DNA of 8,476 nt from an uncultured Paenibacillaceae bacterium (GTDB lineage: Bacteria; Bacillota; Bacilli; Aneurinibacillales; Aneurinibacillaceae), in contig CALNBV010000131.1 of assembly GCA_937874515.1 (NCBI GenBank), positions 1-8,476 of the forward strand, in the 5' to 3' direction. Shown here one piece after another: positions 1 to 6,921 of the stretch. Numbering within the stretch: the first letter of the stretch is position 1; each line of letters begins with the position of its first letter. A program made the translations under genes and the position numbers. A model generated the notes under the pieces. That model worked only from the letters and a program-made list of their open reading frames with translations, made no database searches and was not told the origin of the DNA.

Positions 1-70
1 CATTAAGAATTAGGTACAAATTATAACCAAGTTTTTTCCGGCATGGTAGTAAACAACGAACATTTATACT

Positions 71-86
71 AAGGAGGAATAGATTG
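71..86 (+). promoter_or_regulatory. Ribosome binding site and TTG start of the transporter gene
   Basis: AAGGAGG at 71-77 lies six bases before a TTG codon at 84-86. This near-perfect Shine-Dalgarno sequence fixes the transporter start at a non-ATG codon and gives the usual short stretch ahead of the C39 catalytic cysteine. The 70 bases before it carry no complete gene. An in-frame stop at 70-72 ends a short open stretch described in the findings. Confidence 0.85.
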
Positions 87-2297
87 AAACTGTTTAAAAC
101 CTATTCATGCACAATGCAACATGACGCTTCTGATTGTGCCGCAGCAGCAATCTCAACAATTTTACATGAATATAAGAGTGAAATGTCAATTATGAAAATT
201 CGTGAAATAATAGGTACGGATTCTTATGGTACAAGCGTCAAAGGAATTGTGGATGGATTAGAAAAACTAAACTTTAATGTTAAAGCAATTAGAACAACAG
301 CCAGTGACATTACAAAAAACATGACATTTCCTGCAATAGCTCAGATTAGAACAAAAGAAGGTTTAAATCATTTTATAGTTATACATAAATTAATGCGGAA
401 GAATCAGTTTTTAATTGCAGATCCAGATAGAGGATTAGTAAAAAAACGTTTCAAAGATTTTGAAGAATTATTTACTGGTGTTTTAATTTTAATGATTCCT
501 AACAGTGAGTTTGAAAGAATTAACTATAAAAATTTAGGGATGTTTGATTTATTTCGTGCGCTAATCTTACCGCAAAAGAAACTGCTAATAACCATTATTC
601 TAGCATCTCTATTATTGAGCGTAATTGGAATCTTTCTAAGTCTATTTTCGAAAATTTTAATGGATGAAGTGATTCCATACCAACTTAAAAATAGCCTATA
701 TATTTTATTAATTGCCTTTGGAACTGTTACACTATTTCAAATTCTTTTATCGACTTTCAGACAGCACATTCTATTATTTTTATCAAGAAAACTAGATATA
801 CCTTTATTGTTAGGTTACTACAATCATATTCTCCATTTGCCTTACCAATTTTTTGTAACACGTAAGGTTGGAGATATTATCACTAGATTTCAAGATGCCA
901 TGACGATTAAAGATATATTTACAACTGTTTCTATCTCATTAATTATGGACGTACTCTTGGCTTTGATAAGTGGTATCGTCTTGTGGAATTTAAATTCAAA
1001 TTTATTCATTATCCTTTTAATCATGGTTTTAATTAATATTTTACTTATTTACTTTTTTAAGAAACCTTATAAAAAACTAAATTATGAACAAATGGAAGCT
1101 GGCGCATTATTAAATTCACATTTAATTGAATCAATAAAAAACATAGAAACAGTAAAATCACAAAACGATGAAGAATCACAAATCTATAAACTAGAAAATA
1201 AATTTGTTGCATCCCTCAAAATTGGTTACCGCGAAGGAGTAATAACCAATGTACAAAGTTCAATATCTAATTTAATAGGTTCATTGGGTAATATAGCGTT
1301 TATGGGATTTGGTGCAATAAGCATTATGGATGGAAAAATGAGTATAGGAGATTTATTAGTTTTTCAAACTTTAAGTCAATATTTTACCGAACCTGTACAG
1401 AATTTAGTTTCTTTACAATTGACGTTTCAAGAAGCACAAATTGCAATGAAAAGATTAAGTGAATTAATGACATTAGATCGAGAGGATTCAAAAAAGGAAC
1501 AATTAAAAAATATCCCTCTTAATGGCAATATTGAGTTCAAAAATGTTTCTTTTTCATACGGATCAAGACCGCCAGTTATTAAAGATTTTTCATTAACAAT
1601 TCCGTCAGGGGCAAGAGTCGCATTTGTTGGAGAAAGTGGAGCAGGAAAAAGTACAATTTCAAGATTACTATTAAAATTTATTCATCCTCAAGAAGGTAAA
1701 GTTACAATATCTGGATATGATTTAGAAGATGTTGATCACAATTTTTTAAGATCTCATATTGCTTATATTCCTCAAAATATCGAGTTATTTACAGGCACAA
1801 TCATCGATAATATAAAAGTTGGAAATCACAACGTGACATATGAGGATATTATATTAGCCTGCAAAAAATCTGATGCAAATGAGTTTATTGAGAAATTACA
1901 AAATAGATATGAAACATTCGTTGAGGAATCAGGAAGCAACTTTTCTGGAGGAGAGAAGCAACGTATAGCAATAGCCAGAGCATTGATTGCAAACCCTGAG
2001 ATTTATATTTTTGATGAAGCAACATCTAATTTAGATTCTTTCAGTGAACAAAAAATACAAAACCTTATTTTTAGAAATAGAAGTAATAAAACAGTTATTA
2101 TCATAGCTCATCGTCTATCTACTATCGTAGCATGTGATTTCATTTGTTTTATAGAAAATGGGCAAATCATTGAACAAGGAACACACGAAGAATTAATACG
2201 ATTAAATGGTAAATACGCTAAAATGATTCGTTTACAGTCTGGGAAAACAGTTGAAATTACAGAACAATATTTTTCGGAGGTAATGCTCTATGAGTAA
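84..2297 (+). CDS. Peptidase-containing ABC transporter (C39 bacteriocin exporter)
   Basis: This 737-residue protein should cut a double-glycine leader from a peptide and pump the core across the membrane with ATP. The N-terminal C39 peptidase domain (about 1-140) shows Gln12 (oxyanion hole), Cys18 in QHDASDC, His96 in NHF and Asp113 in DPD, so the catalytic set is complete. A six-helix ABC membrane domain covers about 160-440. The nucleotide-binding domain (about 480-725) has Walker A GESGAGKST at 516-524, Q-loop Gln564, signature SGGEKQR at 621-627, Walker B ending DE at 644-645, D-loop SNLD at 648-651 and H-loop His676. Length and domain order match the LagD/ComA/SunT/PCAT family. The TTG start is fixed by the AAGGAGG at 71-77. 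The gene overlaps the next one by 8 bases, and its probable substrate is encoded at 4896-5270. It is intact and strongly AT-rich. The family is certain; the substrate is inferred. Confidence 0.96.
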   Translation: MKLFKTYSCTMQHDASDCAAAAISTILHEYKSEMSIMKIREIIGTDSYGTSVKGIVDGLEKLNFNVKAIRTTASDITKNMTFPAIAQIRTKEGLNHFIVIHKLMRKNQFLIADPDRGLVKKRFKDFEELFTGVLILMIPNSEFERINYKNLGMFDLFRALILPQKKLLITIILASLLLSVIGIFLSLFSKILMDEVIPYQLKNSLYILLIAFGTVTLFQILLSTFRQHILLFLSRKLDIPLLLGYYNHILHLPYQFFVTRKVGDIITRFQDAMTIKDIFTTVSISLIMDVLLALISGIVLWNLNSNLFIILLIMVLINILLIYFFKKPYKKLNYEQMEAGALLNSHLIESIKNIETVKSQNDEESQIYKLENKFVASLKIGYREGVITNVQSSISNLIGSLGNIAFMGFGAISIMDGKMSIGDLLVFQTLSQYFTEPVQNLVSLQLTFQEAQIAMKRLSELMTLDREDSKKEQLKNIPLNGNIEFKNVSFSYGSRPPVIKDFSLTIPSGARVAFVGESGAGKSTISRLLLKFIHPQEGKVTISGYDLEDVDHNFLRSHIAYIPQNIELFTGTIIDNIKVGNHNVTYEDIILACKKSDANEFIEKLQNRYETFVEESGSNFSGGEKQRIAIARALIANPEIYIFDEATSNLDSFSEQKIQNLIFRNRSNKTVIIIAHRLSTIVACDFICFIENGQIIEQGTHEELIRLNGKYAKMIRLQSGKTVEITEQYFSEVMLYE

Positions 2298-2766
2298 ATT
2301 AGAAGTCAAAGAAAATAAAAGATTAACTTTAAAAAATGTCATTATCAACGAATTACACAATATTAAATTGGAAAATTTAGATTCTGAAATTCAAAAATTT
2401 GTTAATTATTTACAAGTATTAAAAATTCAAACCTTTGGCCCCCTGATTACAAAATTAATCGGGACAAATATTCATAATGATGGATTAATAACTTGTGACT
2501 ATGATGTTATGGTACAAGCACATGATTATCATCTCTATAAAGATAAGTTTAAAGTAACAAAAGAATATAATTGTGATTATTGTATTTATACCCGATTTGA
2601 AGGAAAAATAGAAAACTTAAATTATGCTTATACAAAATTAGATTTACATATTTACGAAAATGATTTAATGACAAAAGGTGAAGTATATAGTGTTTTTCTA
2701 TCAAACACACCCAACCATATGGTAGTAGATCTTTTTAGACCGGTGACAAGAAATGAAACTTTATAA
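2290..2766 (+). CDS. Small protein with a GyrI-like effector-binding signature
   Basis: I do not recognise this 158-residue soluble protein as a named gene. There is no signal peptide, membrane segment or helix-turn-helix. The N-terminal 45 residues are charged and probably helical. From about residue 45 the layout resembles the GyrI-like/effector-binding fold: a GP at 50-51, then IYTRFEG at 99-105, an NLNYAY helix at 109-114, an acidic segment and Gly130, and a closing VVDLFRPV strand at 145-152. In that fold the pattern aromatic-x-x-x-x-G, helix, Gly, then a hydrophobic strand ending in PV is typical. The assignment is pattern-based inference. The start is supported by GGAGG at 2276-2280, nine bases before ATG. 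It overlaps the transporter gene by 8 bases and the HlyD gene by 14, so translation is coupled and the protein should be made in step with the exporter. Possible roles are accessory, sensing or immunity; none is shown. Confidence 0.8.
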   Translation: MSKLEVKENKRLTLKNVIINELHNIKLENLDSEIQKFVNYLQVLKIQTFGPLITKLIGTNIHNDGLITCDYDVMVQAHDYHLYKDKFKVTKEYNCDYCIYTRFEGKIENLNYAYTKLDLHIYENDLMTKGEVYSVFLSNTPNHMVVDLFRPVTRNETL

Positions 2767-4018
2767 TATCAATGAACTAAAAGATTCTAGAATCTTTTTT
2801 GATAAAAAACCACCAATTTTTCTAAGCATATTTATTTGTTTCTTATTAATCATTCTTTTATTTTCATTTTACTACTCGAAAGTTTCAATAAAACCATACG
2901 TTGTGAAAGCACCAGGTATCATCACAACAAGCGATAATCAGTTTATATCTCCACAAATAAATGGAGCTGTCGTATCAATTAAAGCTGTAGAGGGACAGAA
3001 AGTTTCCAAAGATGAAGTTTTATTTATCATATCCAATGGACAAGAGGGTTTGCAAAATTCTGCATTAATGCAACAAGTACAGAATCTGAATACAAAATTA
3101 GAAGTAATGAAAAGGTATGAAGAATCCTTAAAGAAAAAAGTCAATCAAATGAAAAACTCGGGAATAGAACAAGCCTATTACGGTAAAGTTGAGTACTATT
3201 TACTTCAAGTAAAAACTCAAAATTTTGACAAAAAGAACTTAACTACACAATTAAGTTATAAGAAGCAAAAAAAGAAGGAACTTAATTCAGAACTGAATAA
3301 ACTTACCAACCAGTTAAATAGTATGGAAAAAGACGATATAAAAAAAAGTGAAATTCAAGGAAAAATTGATGCTAAAAAAAGTGAAATGGATGGTATTCAA
3401 CAAGAAATAAGCCAACTAGAGCAACAAATAAATAACCCATCTTCTCAAGCTCAGGAAATATATAATCAACTAACTAGTGAACTTGGTACAGAAAGGTTTG
3501 AAATAGAATCAAAAATCGTAGAATTAGAAGGTCAAATTTTAATTAATAATGGTCAAGATTCTTCTTTAATCGTAAAGTCAAAAAATAATGGCATTGTTCA
3601 TTACCTAGTACCATTACAAGTAGGAATGTCTATTCAAGCAAATCAAATAGTTGCCGAGGTTTCCAAAAATTCAGATCAGGACTCGCAAGTTGAAGCATAC
3701 ATAGATGCAAAAGACATTTCAAAGGTAAATATCGGTAATAAGGTGCAGATTGCCATAGATGGTGTGAACACTTATAAGTTCGGCACGATAGAGGGAATGC
3801 TTTTGTCAATTGATTCAGGTACTGTAACTCAAGAAACACGTGAAGGAAATAAGATTTATTATAAAGGTTTAGTTCGTTTATCTAAATCGAAGCTAAGGGC
3901 AAGTGATGGAACCACTGTAAAACTTATCAAATCAATGCCGGTAGAATCTAGAATTGTTTACGAAGAAGAAACATACTATGAATGGATCATGAAAATGCTA
4001 AATTTTAAGAATTTTTGA
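2753..4018 (+). CDS. HlyD-family bacteriocin secretion accessory protein
   Basis: This 421-residue membrane fusion protein is the usual partner of C39 ABC exporters (LcnD/ComB/MesE type). It has a short cytoplasmic N-terminus, one membrane segment at about 22-42, a first lipoyl-like half motif at about 52-95 (APGII, then INGAVVSIKAVEGQKV), a Lys/Glu/Gln-rich coiled coil at about 105-262, the second lipoyl half at about 272-305 (KNNGIVHYLVPLQVG), a beta-barrel region at about 311-355, and a C-terminal tail ending MPVESRIVYEEETYYEW, which is typical of Gram-positive bacteriocin HlyD proteins. The long periplasm-type hairpin in a Gram-positive protein would project into the cell wall. The ATG lies inside the end of the preceding gene with only a weak GGTGA six bases before it, so expression probably depends on translational coupling. 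The protein is complete and has a normal length for the family. Confidence 0.93.
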   Translation: MKLYNINELKDSRIFFDKKPPIFLSIFICFLLIILLFSFYYSKVSIKPYVVKAPGIITTSDNQFISPQINGAVVSIKAVEGQKVSKDEVLFIISNGQEGLQNSALMQQVQNLNTKLEVMKRYEESLKKKVNQMKNSGIEQAYYGKVEYYLLQVKTQNFDKKNLTTQLSYKKQKKKELNSELNKLTNQLNSMEKDDIKKSEIQGKIDAKKSEMDGIQQEISQLEQQINNPSSQAQEIYNQLTSELGTERFEIESKIVELEGQILINNGQDSSLIVKSKNNGIVHYLVPLQVGMSIQANQIVAEVSKNSDQDSQVEAYIDAKDISKVNIGNKVQIAIDGVNTYKFGTIEGMLLSIDSGTVTQETREGNKIYYKGLVRLSKSKLRASDGTTVKLIKSMPVESRIVYEEETYYEWIMKMLNFKNF

Positions 4019-4023
4019 TATTC

Positions 4024-4044
4024 AGGAGGGGAGTATTTTATATG
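4024..4044 (+). promoter_or_regulatory. Ribosome binding site deciding the start of the membrane protein
   Basis: AGGAGGGG at 4024-4031 lies ten bases before ATG at 4042-4044. A TTG further upstream, at 4015, would overlap the HlyD stop codon and has no Shine-Dalgarno sequence in place. It would also put this AGGAGGGG inside the coding region. I therefore take 4042 as the start. Confidence 0.82.
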
Positions 4045-4830
4045 AAACTAATGATTGGACTAAATTTATCTTATTATCTTTGCCTATTGGTATACATAAT
4101 GTCAATACCGCAAGATTCATTCGATTCTTATATCTTGAAACTAATATTGTTTATCTTATGCTTGGGTACTTTTGTCCTTTTAATTTATTCTTATATAATC
4201 ATATCCTTTAATAAAAAAATTAAATCGATAAAACATTTTTTCAATCTAACACTATCACTAATGTGTATTGGAACCGTTTTATTGCTTATTTTAGGACCTG
4301 AGATATATAAAAAAACAAACAGTATTGTAATGTTGATGGGGATTTGTATCGTCTTATTAATCGCTTCAAACGTTTTATTTTTCAAAATACAAAAAATAAC
4401 TGAAATTTTTAAATTGGATTTTATACAGGAAACCAAGATTATTTATAAAATGGGAAAAGCAATAGATAAAACACCCCTCAATAATGCCATCACTAAACTG
4501 GATTATTTGTTTTTAGCCTATTGTATAGCTTATTTTAACGTCGGGAATATTTATATATTTGTATGCATTATTGGAATCATTCTAATTTTATCAACTAAGT
4601 ATTTGAAAATAATAAAAACTGATTTTCTAAATAGTGGACTAATATCAGTAAAAGAAACCTATTTATCTCTCATCAGTTACTATTTTTGTTATATATTTTC
4701 AATTATATATGCAATTTTTATTCAAAATGTTTCTGTCCTTTTAGTAGGTGGTGCTAGTTTATTAGCAATCAAGATATTTATTCGTAGAATAGCCGAAAAA
4801 TTATATGAAGAAAAGAATAGCATTTCATAA
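4042..4830 (+). CDS. Eight-segment integral membrane protein, candidate immunity protein
   Basis: I do not recognise the family of this 262-residue protein. It is very hydrophobic, with membrane segments at about 4-22, 31-55, 67-85, 94-114, 155-170, 171-187, 206-227 and 229-247. A Lys-rich cytoplasmic-type loop lies at about 115-153 and a basic C-terminus (IRRIAEKLYEEK) at 247-257. No ABC permease, CAAX protease (no EExxxR or paired His motifs) or sensor kinase signature is visible. The start at 4042 has AGGAGGGG ten bases upstream. It begins 23 bases after the HlyD stop, so it is probably in the same operon, and it lies directly before the precursor gene. Polytopic proteins of unknown family next to a bacteriocin precursor are often self-immunity factors, and that is my best guess. 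A transport accessory role is the alternative. It is strongly AT-rich, like the rest of the locus. Confidence 0.8.
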   Translation: MKLMIGLNLSYYLCLLVYIMSIPQDSFDSYILKLILFILCLGTFVLLIYSYIIISFNKKIKSIKHFFNLTLSLMCIGTVLLLILGPEIYKKTNSIVMLMGICIVLLIASNVLFFKIQKITEIFKLDFIQETKIIYKMGKAIDKTPLNNAITKLDYLFLAYCIAYFNVGNIYIFVCIIGIILILSTKYLKIIKTDFLNSGLISVKETYLSLISYYFCYIFSIIYAIFIQNVSVLLVGGASLLAIKIFIRRIAEKLYEEKNSIS

Positions 4831-4842
4831 ATACTATATAGG

Positions 4843-4848
4843 TATAAT
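4843..4848 (+). promoter_or_regulatory. Probable -10 box of the precursor gene
   Basis: A perfect TATAAT at 4843-4848 lies in the 65-base gap before the precursor gene. No good TTGACA is found 15-19 bases upstream. The best is ATTTCA at 4822-4827, which matches three of six at a short 15-base spacing. A G two bases before the box gives only a partial extended -10. The promoter may therefore be weak or dependent on an activator. It would let the precursor be made in excess over the transporter genes. Confidence 0.45.
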
Positions 4849-4862
4849 GTACATTTATGTAC
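4849..4862. promoter_or_regulatory. Palindrome over the predicted precursor transcription start
   Basis: GTACAT-TT-ATGTAC is an inverted repeat with perfect 6-base arms and a 2-base centre. It begins immediately after the TATAAT at 4843-4848 and so spans the expected +1 at about 4855. The tiny loop makes an RNA hairpin unlikely, so a protein operator is the better reading. The regulator is unknown. Confidence 0.45.
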
Positions 4863-4895
4863 TTTATATAAAAAATTTGAAAAGGGGATCTAACA

Positions 4896-5270
4896 ATGGA
4901 ATTAGTATTACCAGAAAAGTATGTAGAATTAGACCAAGAAGAAATGGCTTATCTTGATGGGGGAGCATATCTTACTGCAAATCAATGTTGGGGTGTCTGC
5001 ACAACTTTAGCTTTGAGTCCGGGTGCACTAATTGCAGCAGCAACTACAGCAGTAATAATCAAAAAGGTCCTTAATTTGGTAAAAGGATGGGGTGGACCTT
5101 GGACATTTATTGCTGGAAGTATTATTAGTTATGGTACTTCAATGGTTTCAAAACTTGCTATTGGAATAGGTAAAGGGGCTATTTCAAATAGAGGATTATC
5201 AGTAAGATTTAATTTAGATATATATAACTTTGGTCTACAAACCTACATTGGTAAAGCATCATGGGCTTGA
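4896..5270 (+). CDS. Double-glycine leader peptide precursor, putative large bacteriocin
   Basis: This 124-residue precursor has a 23-residue acidic leader ending LDGG (Gly22-Gly23). Relative to the cut, Leu is at -4, Met at -7, Glu at -8, Leu at -12 and Tyr at -15, which are the positions read by C39 peptidases. Cleavage leaves a 101-residue core starting Ala-Tyr-Leu. Visible in the core are a CxxxC pair (Cys31 and Cys35), a hydrophobic Ala/Val/Ile helix at about 41-62, a GWGGPW turn at 64-69, a second hydrophobic stretch at about 70-96 with Gly90xxxGly94, and a C-terminal alternating pattern (about 101-118) suggesting a beta hairpin. The core has few charges and no marked Ser/Thr/Cys array for lanthionine rings, and no modifying enzyme is nearby. 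ATG 4896 has AAAGGGGA seven bases upstream. The core is longer than most class II bacteriocins, which usually have 30-60 residues. Its role as a bacteriocin is inferred from leader and context; a secreted signal or toxin is possible. Confidence 0.85.
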   Translation: MELVLPEKYVELDQEEMAYLDGGAYLTANQCWGVCTTLALSPGALIAAATTAVIIKKVLNLVKGWGGPWTFIAGSIISYGTSMVSKLAIGIGKGAISNRGLSVRFNLDIYNFGLQTYIGKASWA

Positions 5271-5367
5271 TTAAAATTCTTTAAGAAATGTAGAGAAGTT
5301 GCTGACTGATTTTTCATAATATTTTTATTTTTCCCCCTTCAATGAATGGTTTATGTATTGTTTAATC

Positions 5368-5403
5368 AAAAAAGTTAGAAGCCCCGGATTTCCCGGGTCT
5401 TCT
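5368..5403 (-). terminator. Rho-independent terminator of rocD, possibly bidirectional
   Basis: The arms 5377-5387 and 5393-5403 form an 11-pair stem with one mismatch (C5382 against T5398) around a 5-base loop (ATTTC). On the minus strand the stem is followed by a run of six T (complement of 5368-5373), so it should end rocD transcription, whose stop codon touches the hairpin. On the plus strand the tail is only TATTTA, so it may also end the precursor transcript, but less well. The rest of 5271-5367 is AT-rich with a pyrimidine-rich stretch at about 5311-5340. I see no gene there. Confidence 0.75.
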
Positions 5404-6596
5404 TATTTACACAACACCTGACGAATCCGCTCCAAAGCCCAATCCATTTCCTTCTGGCTAATAATTAACGGAGGAGCAAAACGAATAGTGTTTTCATGGG
5501 TTTCCTTGCATAACAGGCCTACTTTTTTTAACTCCTCACAATAGTGGCGAGCAGAAGTTGCCATTTCCACTCCAATTAATAACCCTTTGCCTCGAATGTC
5601 CACAATATCAGGATTGTTTATTCCCTTCAATTGGTCCATCATATACTGCCCCATCTTTTGGGAACGCTCAACGAGATTTTCCTCTTCCAACACATCCATG
5701 GCTGCAATGGCTACGGCACATCCTAGAGGATTTCCCCCAAAAGTAGAACCATGGGAGCCTGGGTCAAACACCCCCAGTATATCCTTATTGGCTGCTACCA
5801 CAGATACAGGAAATACCCCTCCCCCCAATGCTTTTCCTAAAATAAAAACATCAGGGATTACACCTTCCCAATCACAGGCAAACTTTTGTCCCGTCCTAGC
5901 AAAACCAGTTTGAATTTCATCCGCCATAAACAGCACCTGGTTTTGCTGGCATAACTCATACCCTTGGGTCAAATAGCCATCAGGGGGCACAACCACACCT
6001 GCTTCACCCTGAATGGGTTCCACCAGAAAAGCGGCAGTCCTTGGCGTGATCGCCTGTTTTAAGGCTTCCACATCCCCGTAGGGAATAATTTTAAAACCAG
6101 GAGTAAAAGGACCAAACCCTTCTTTATATTCTGAACTAGAAGAAAATGAAGTCACCGTAATCGTTCTGCCATGAAAATTCCCTTCACAAACGATAACCTC
6201 TGCTTGATTTTCTGGAATCCCCTTTACCTGATAAGCCCAGCGCCGGGCAGCTTTAATGGCAGTCTCCACCGCCTCCGCTCCTGTGTTCATGGGAAGAAAA
6301 CAATTTTTCCCTGTCCAATGGGCTAGCTTTTCATAAAAGGAAGCCAAACGGTCATGATGGAAGGCCCTGGATGTTAAGGTCAAGCGGTCTGCCTGTTCCT
6401 TTAAAGCCTGGATAATACGGGGATGACGGTGGCCCTGGTTCAGGGCAGAATAGGCGCTTAACATATCCATATACCGATTCCCTTCAGGGTCTTCCACCCA
6501 CACCCCCTCCCCTTTACAAATCACTACAGGCAAAGGATGATAATTCTTGGCGCCATACTGATCCGTTCTTCGGATTATGGATTTTGAATCCTCCAT
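5403..6596 (-). CDS. rocD: Ornithine aminotransferase
   Basis: This 397-residue PLP enzyme should convert ornithine and 2-oxoglutarate to glutamate-5-semialdehyde and glutamate in the cytoplasm, linking arginine breakdown to proline and glutamate. It is a class III aminotransferase. Visible features are the NTGAEAVETAIK segment at 104-115 (phosphate-binding loop), FHGRT at 141-145, the EPIQGEAGV segment at 193-201, the cofactor-binding Asp226 in ADEIQTGF, the Schiff-base Lys255 in ILGKALGGG, and STFGGNPLGC at 284-293. The N-terminal YGAKNYHPLPVV segment is diagnostic for ornithine aminotransferases rather than acetylornithine ones. Length is normal. The start has AAGGAGG (complement of 6603-6609) six bases upstream. 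It follows the 72-residue gene by 26 bases and is probably co-transcribed with it. No correctly spaced sigma-54 (-12/-24) promoter is visible upstream, unlike the Bacillus subtilis roc operons. GC content is clearly above that of the neighbouring export locus. Confidence 0.95.
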   Translation of the reverse strand: MEDSKSIIRRTDQYGAKNYHPLPVVICKGEGVWVEDPEGNRYMDMLSAYSALNQGHRHPRIIQALKEQADRLTLTSRAFHHDRLASFYEKLAHWTGKNCFLPMNTGAEAVETAIKAARRWAYQVKGIPENQAEVIVCEGNFHGRTITVTSFSSSSEYKEGFGPFTPGFKIIPYGDVEALKQAITPRTAAFLVEPIQGEAGVVVPPDGYLTQGYELCQQNQVLFMADEIQTGFARTGQKFACDWEGVIPDVFILGKALGGGVFPVSVVAANKDILGVFDPGSHGSTFGGNPLGCAVAIAAMDVLEEENLVERSQKMGQYMMDQLKGINNPDIVDIRGKGLLIGVEMATSARHYCEELKKVGLLCKETHENTIRFAPPLIISQKEMDWALERIRQVLCK

Positions 6597-6622
6597 ACCG
6601 AACCTCCTTATGGCTTTTTATT

Positions 6623-6841
6623 TTAATGGGGTCTTTTCTTTTCGTTGATGGATTGTTGTAAATCCTGCAATCGCTCCCCAATGGTTTTATCCACTTCTCC
6701 ATCCTCAGTATCTACATTAAATCCTGGCATAGGCTCATAATTTGCCAATCGGCGTAACGATCTTTTTGATTGAACAACCTGTGGGGTTTCTAAAGGATCT
6801 AATACAATGTTATCTCTTAAATCATCTTTATGTTCATCCAT
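6623..6841 (-). CDS. Small charged protein, probably forespore-expressed
   Basis: I do not recognise this 72-residue protein. It is soluble, highly charged and rich in Asp, Glu, Arg and Lys. It has an acidic N-terminus (MDEHKDDLRDN), a basic patch QSKRSLRRL at about 24-32, a PMPGFNVDTEDGEVD segment in the middle, and a probably helical, basic C-terminus. There are no cysteines, signal peptide or membrane segment. The start codon has AGGAGG at the complement of 6854-6859, about 12 bases upstream, which is somewhat long. A promoter matching the sigma-G consensus lies just upstream (6876-6905), so synthesis in the forespore is inferred. rocD follows 26 bases after its stop. It does not show the conserved SASP signatures of alpha/beta-type small acid-soluble proteins. 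The reading frame is supported by its own ribosome site, the promoter and the operon position. Confidence 0.75.
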   Translation of the reverse strand: MDEHKDDLRDNIVLDPLETPQVVQSKRSLRRLANYEPMPGFNVDTEDGEVDKTIGERLQDLQQSINEKKRPH

Positions 6842-6875
6842 GATGTAATTATCCCTCCTAAAGTATATATAAGAT

Positions 6876-6905
6876 TAGTATGTCTTTATGAGGAGTTTTC
6901 CATGA
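6876..6905 (-). promoter_or_regulatory. Putative sigma-G promoter
   Basis: Read on the minus strand, TCATG (complement of 6901-6905) is followed after exactly 18 bases by CATACTA (complement of 6876-6882). The sigma-G consensus as I know it is GHATR, 18 bases, CATNHTA. The -10 matches at all positions and the -35 at four of five (T in place of the first G). Transcription would start near 6869, about ten bases before the ribosome binding site of the 72-residue gene. Confidence 0.6.
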
Positions 6906-6921
6906 AATTTGTAAAAACAAT

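Noticed and set aside
4015..4041. TTG at 4015 as the start of the eight-segment membrane protein
   Set aside because: It overlaps the HlyD stop codon and has no ribosome binding site. AGGAGGGG at 4024-4031 clearly serves the ATG at 4042.
4896..5270. Lanthipeptide or sactipeptide precursor
   Set aside because: There are only two cysteines, no suitable Ser/Thr/Cys pattern, and no LanM, LanB/C or radical-SAM gene in the window.
5246..5317. Minus-strand 24-codon ORF starting at the complement of 5315-5317
   Set aside because: The only Shine-Dalgarno-like stretch is about 15 bases from the ATG, the ORF is short, and it overlaps the end of the precursor gene antisense.
5558..5913. Plus-strand ORFs opposite rocD
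   Set aside because: They are antisense shadows of a well-supported rocD gene, lack ribosome sites and have Pro/Ser/Thr-rich low-quality translations.
6667..6682. Possible sigma-54 (-12/-24) promoter for rocD on the minus strand, with GG and GC elements
   Set aside because: The GG and GC are nine bases apart instead of ten, and this spacing is critical. The -24 part is also a poor match, and it lies within the 72-residue gene.
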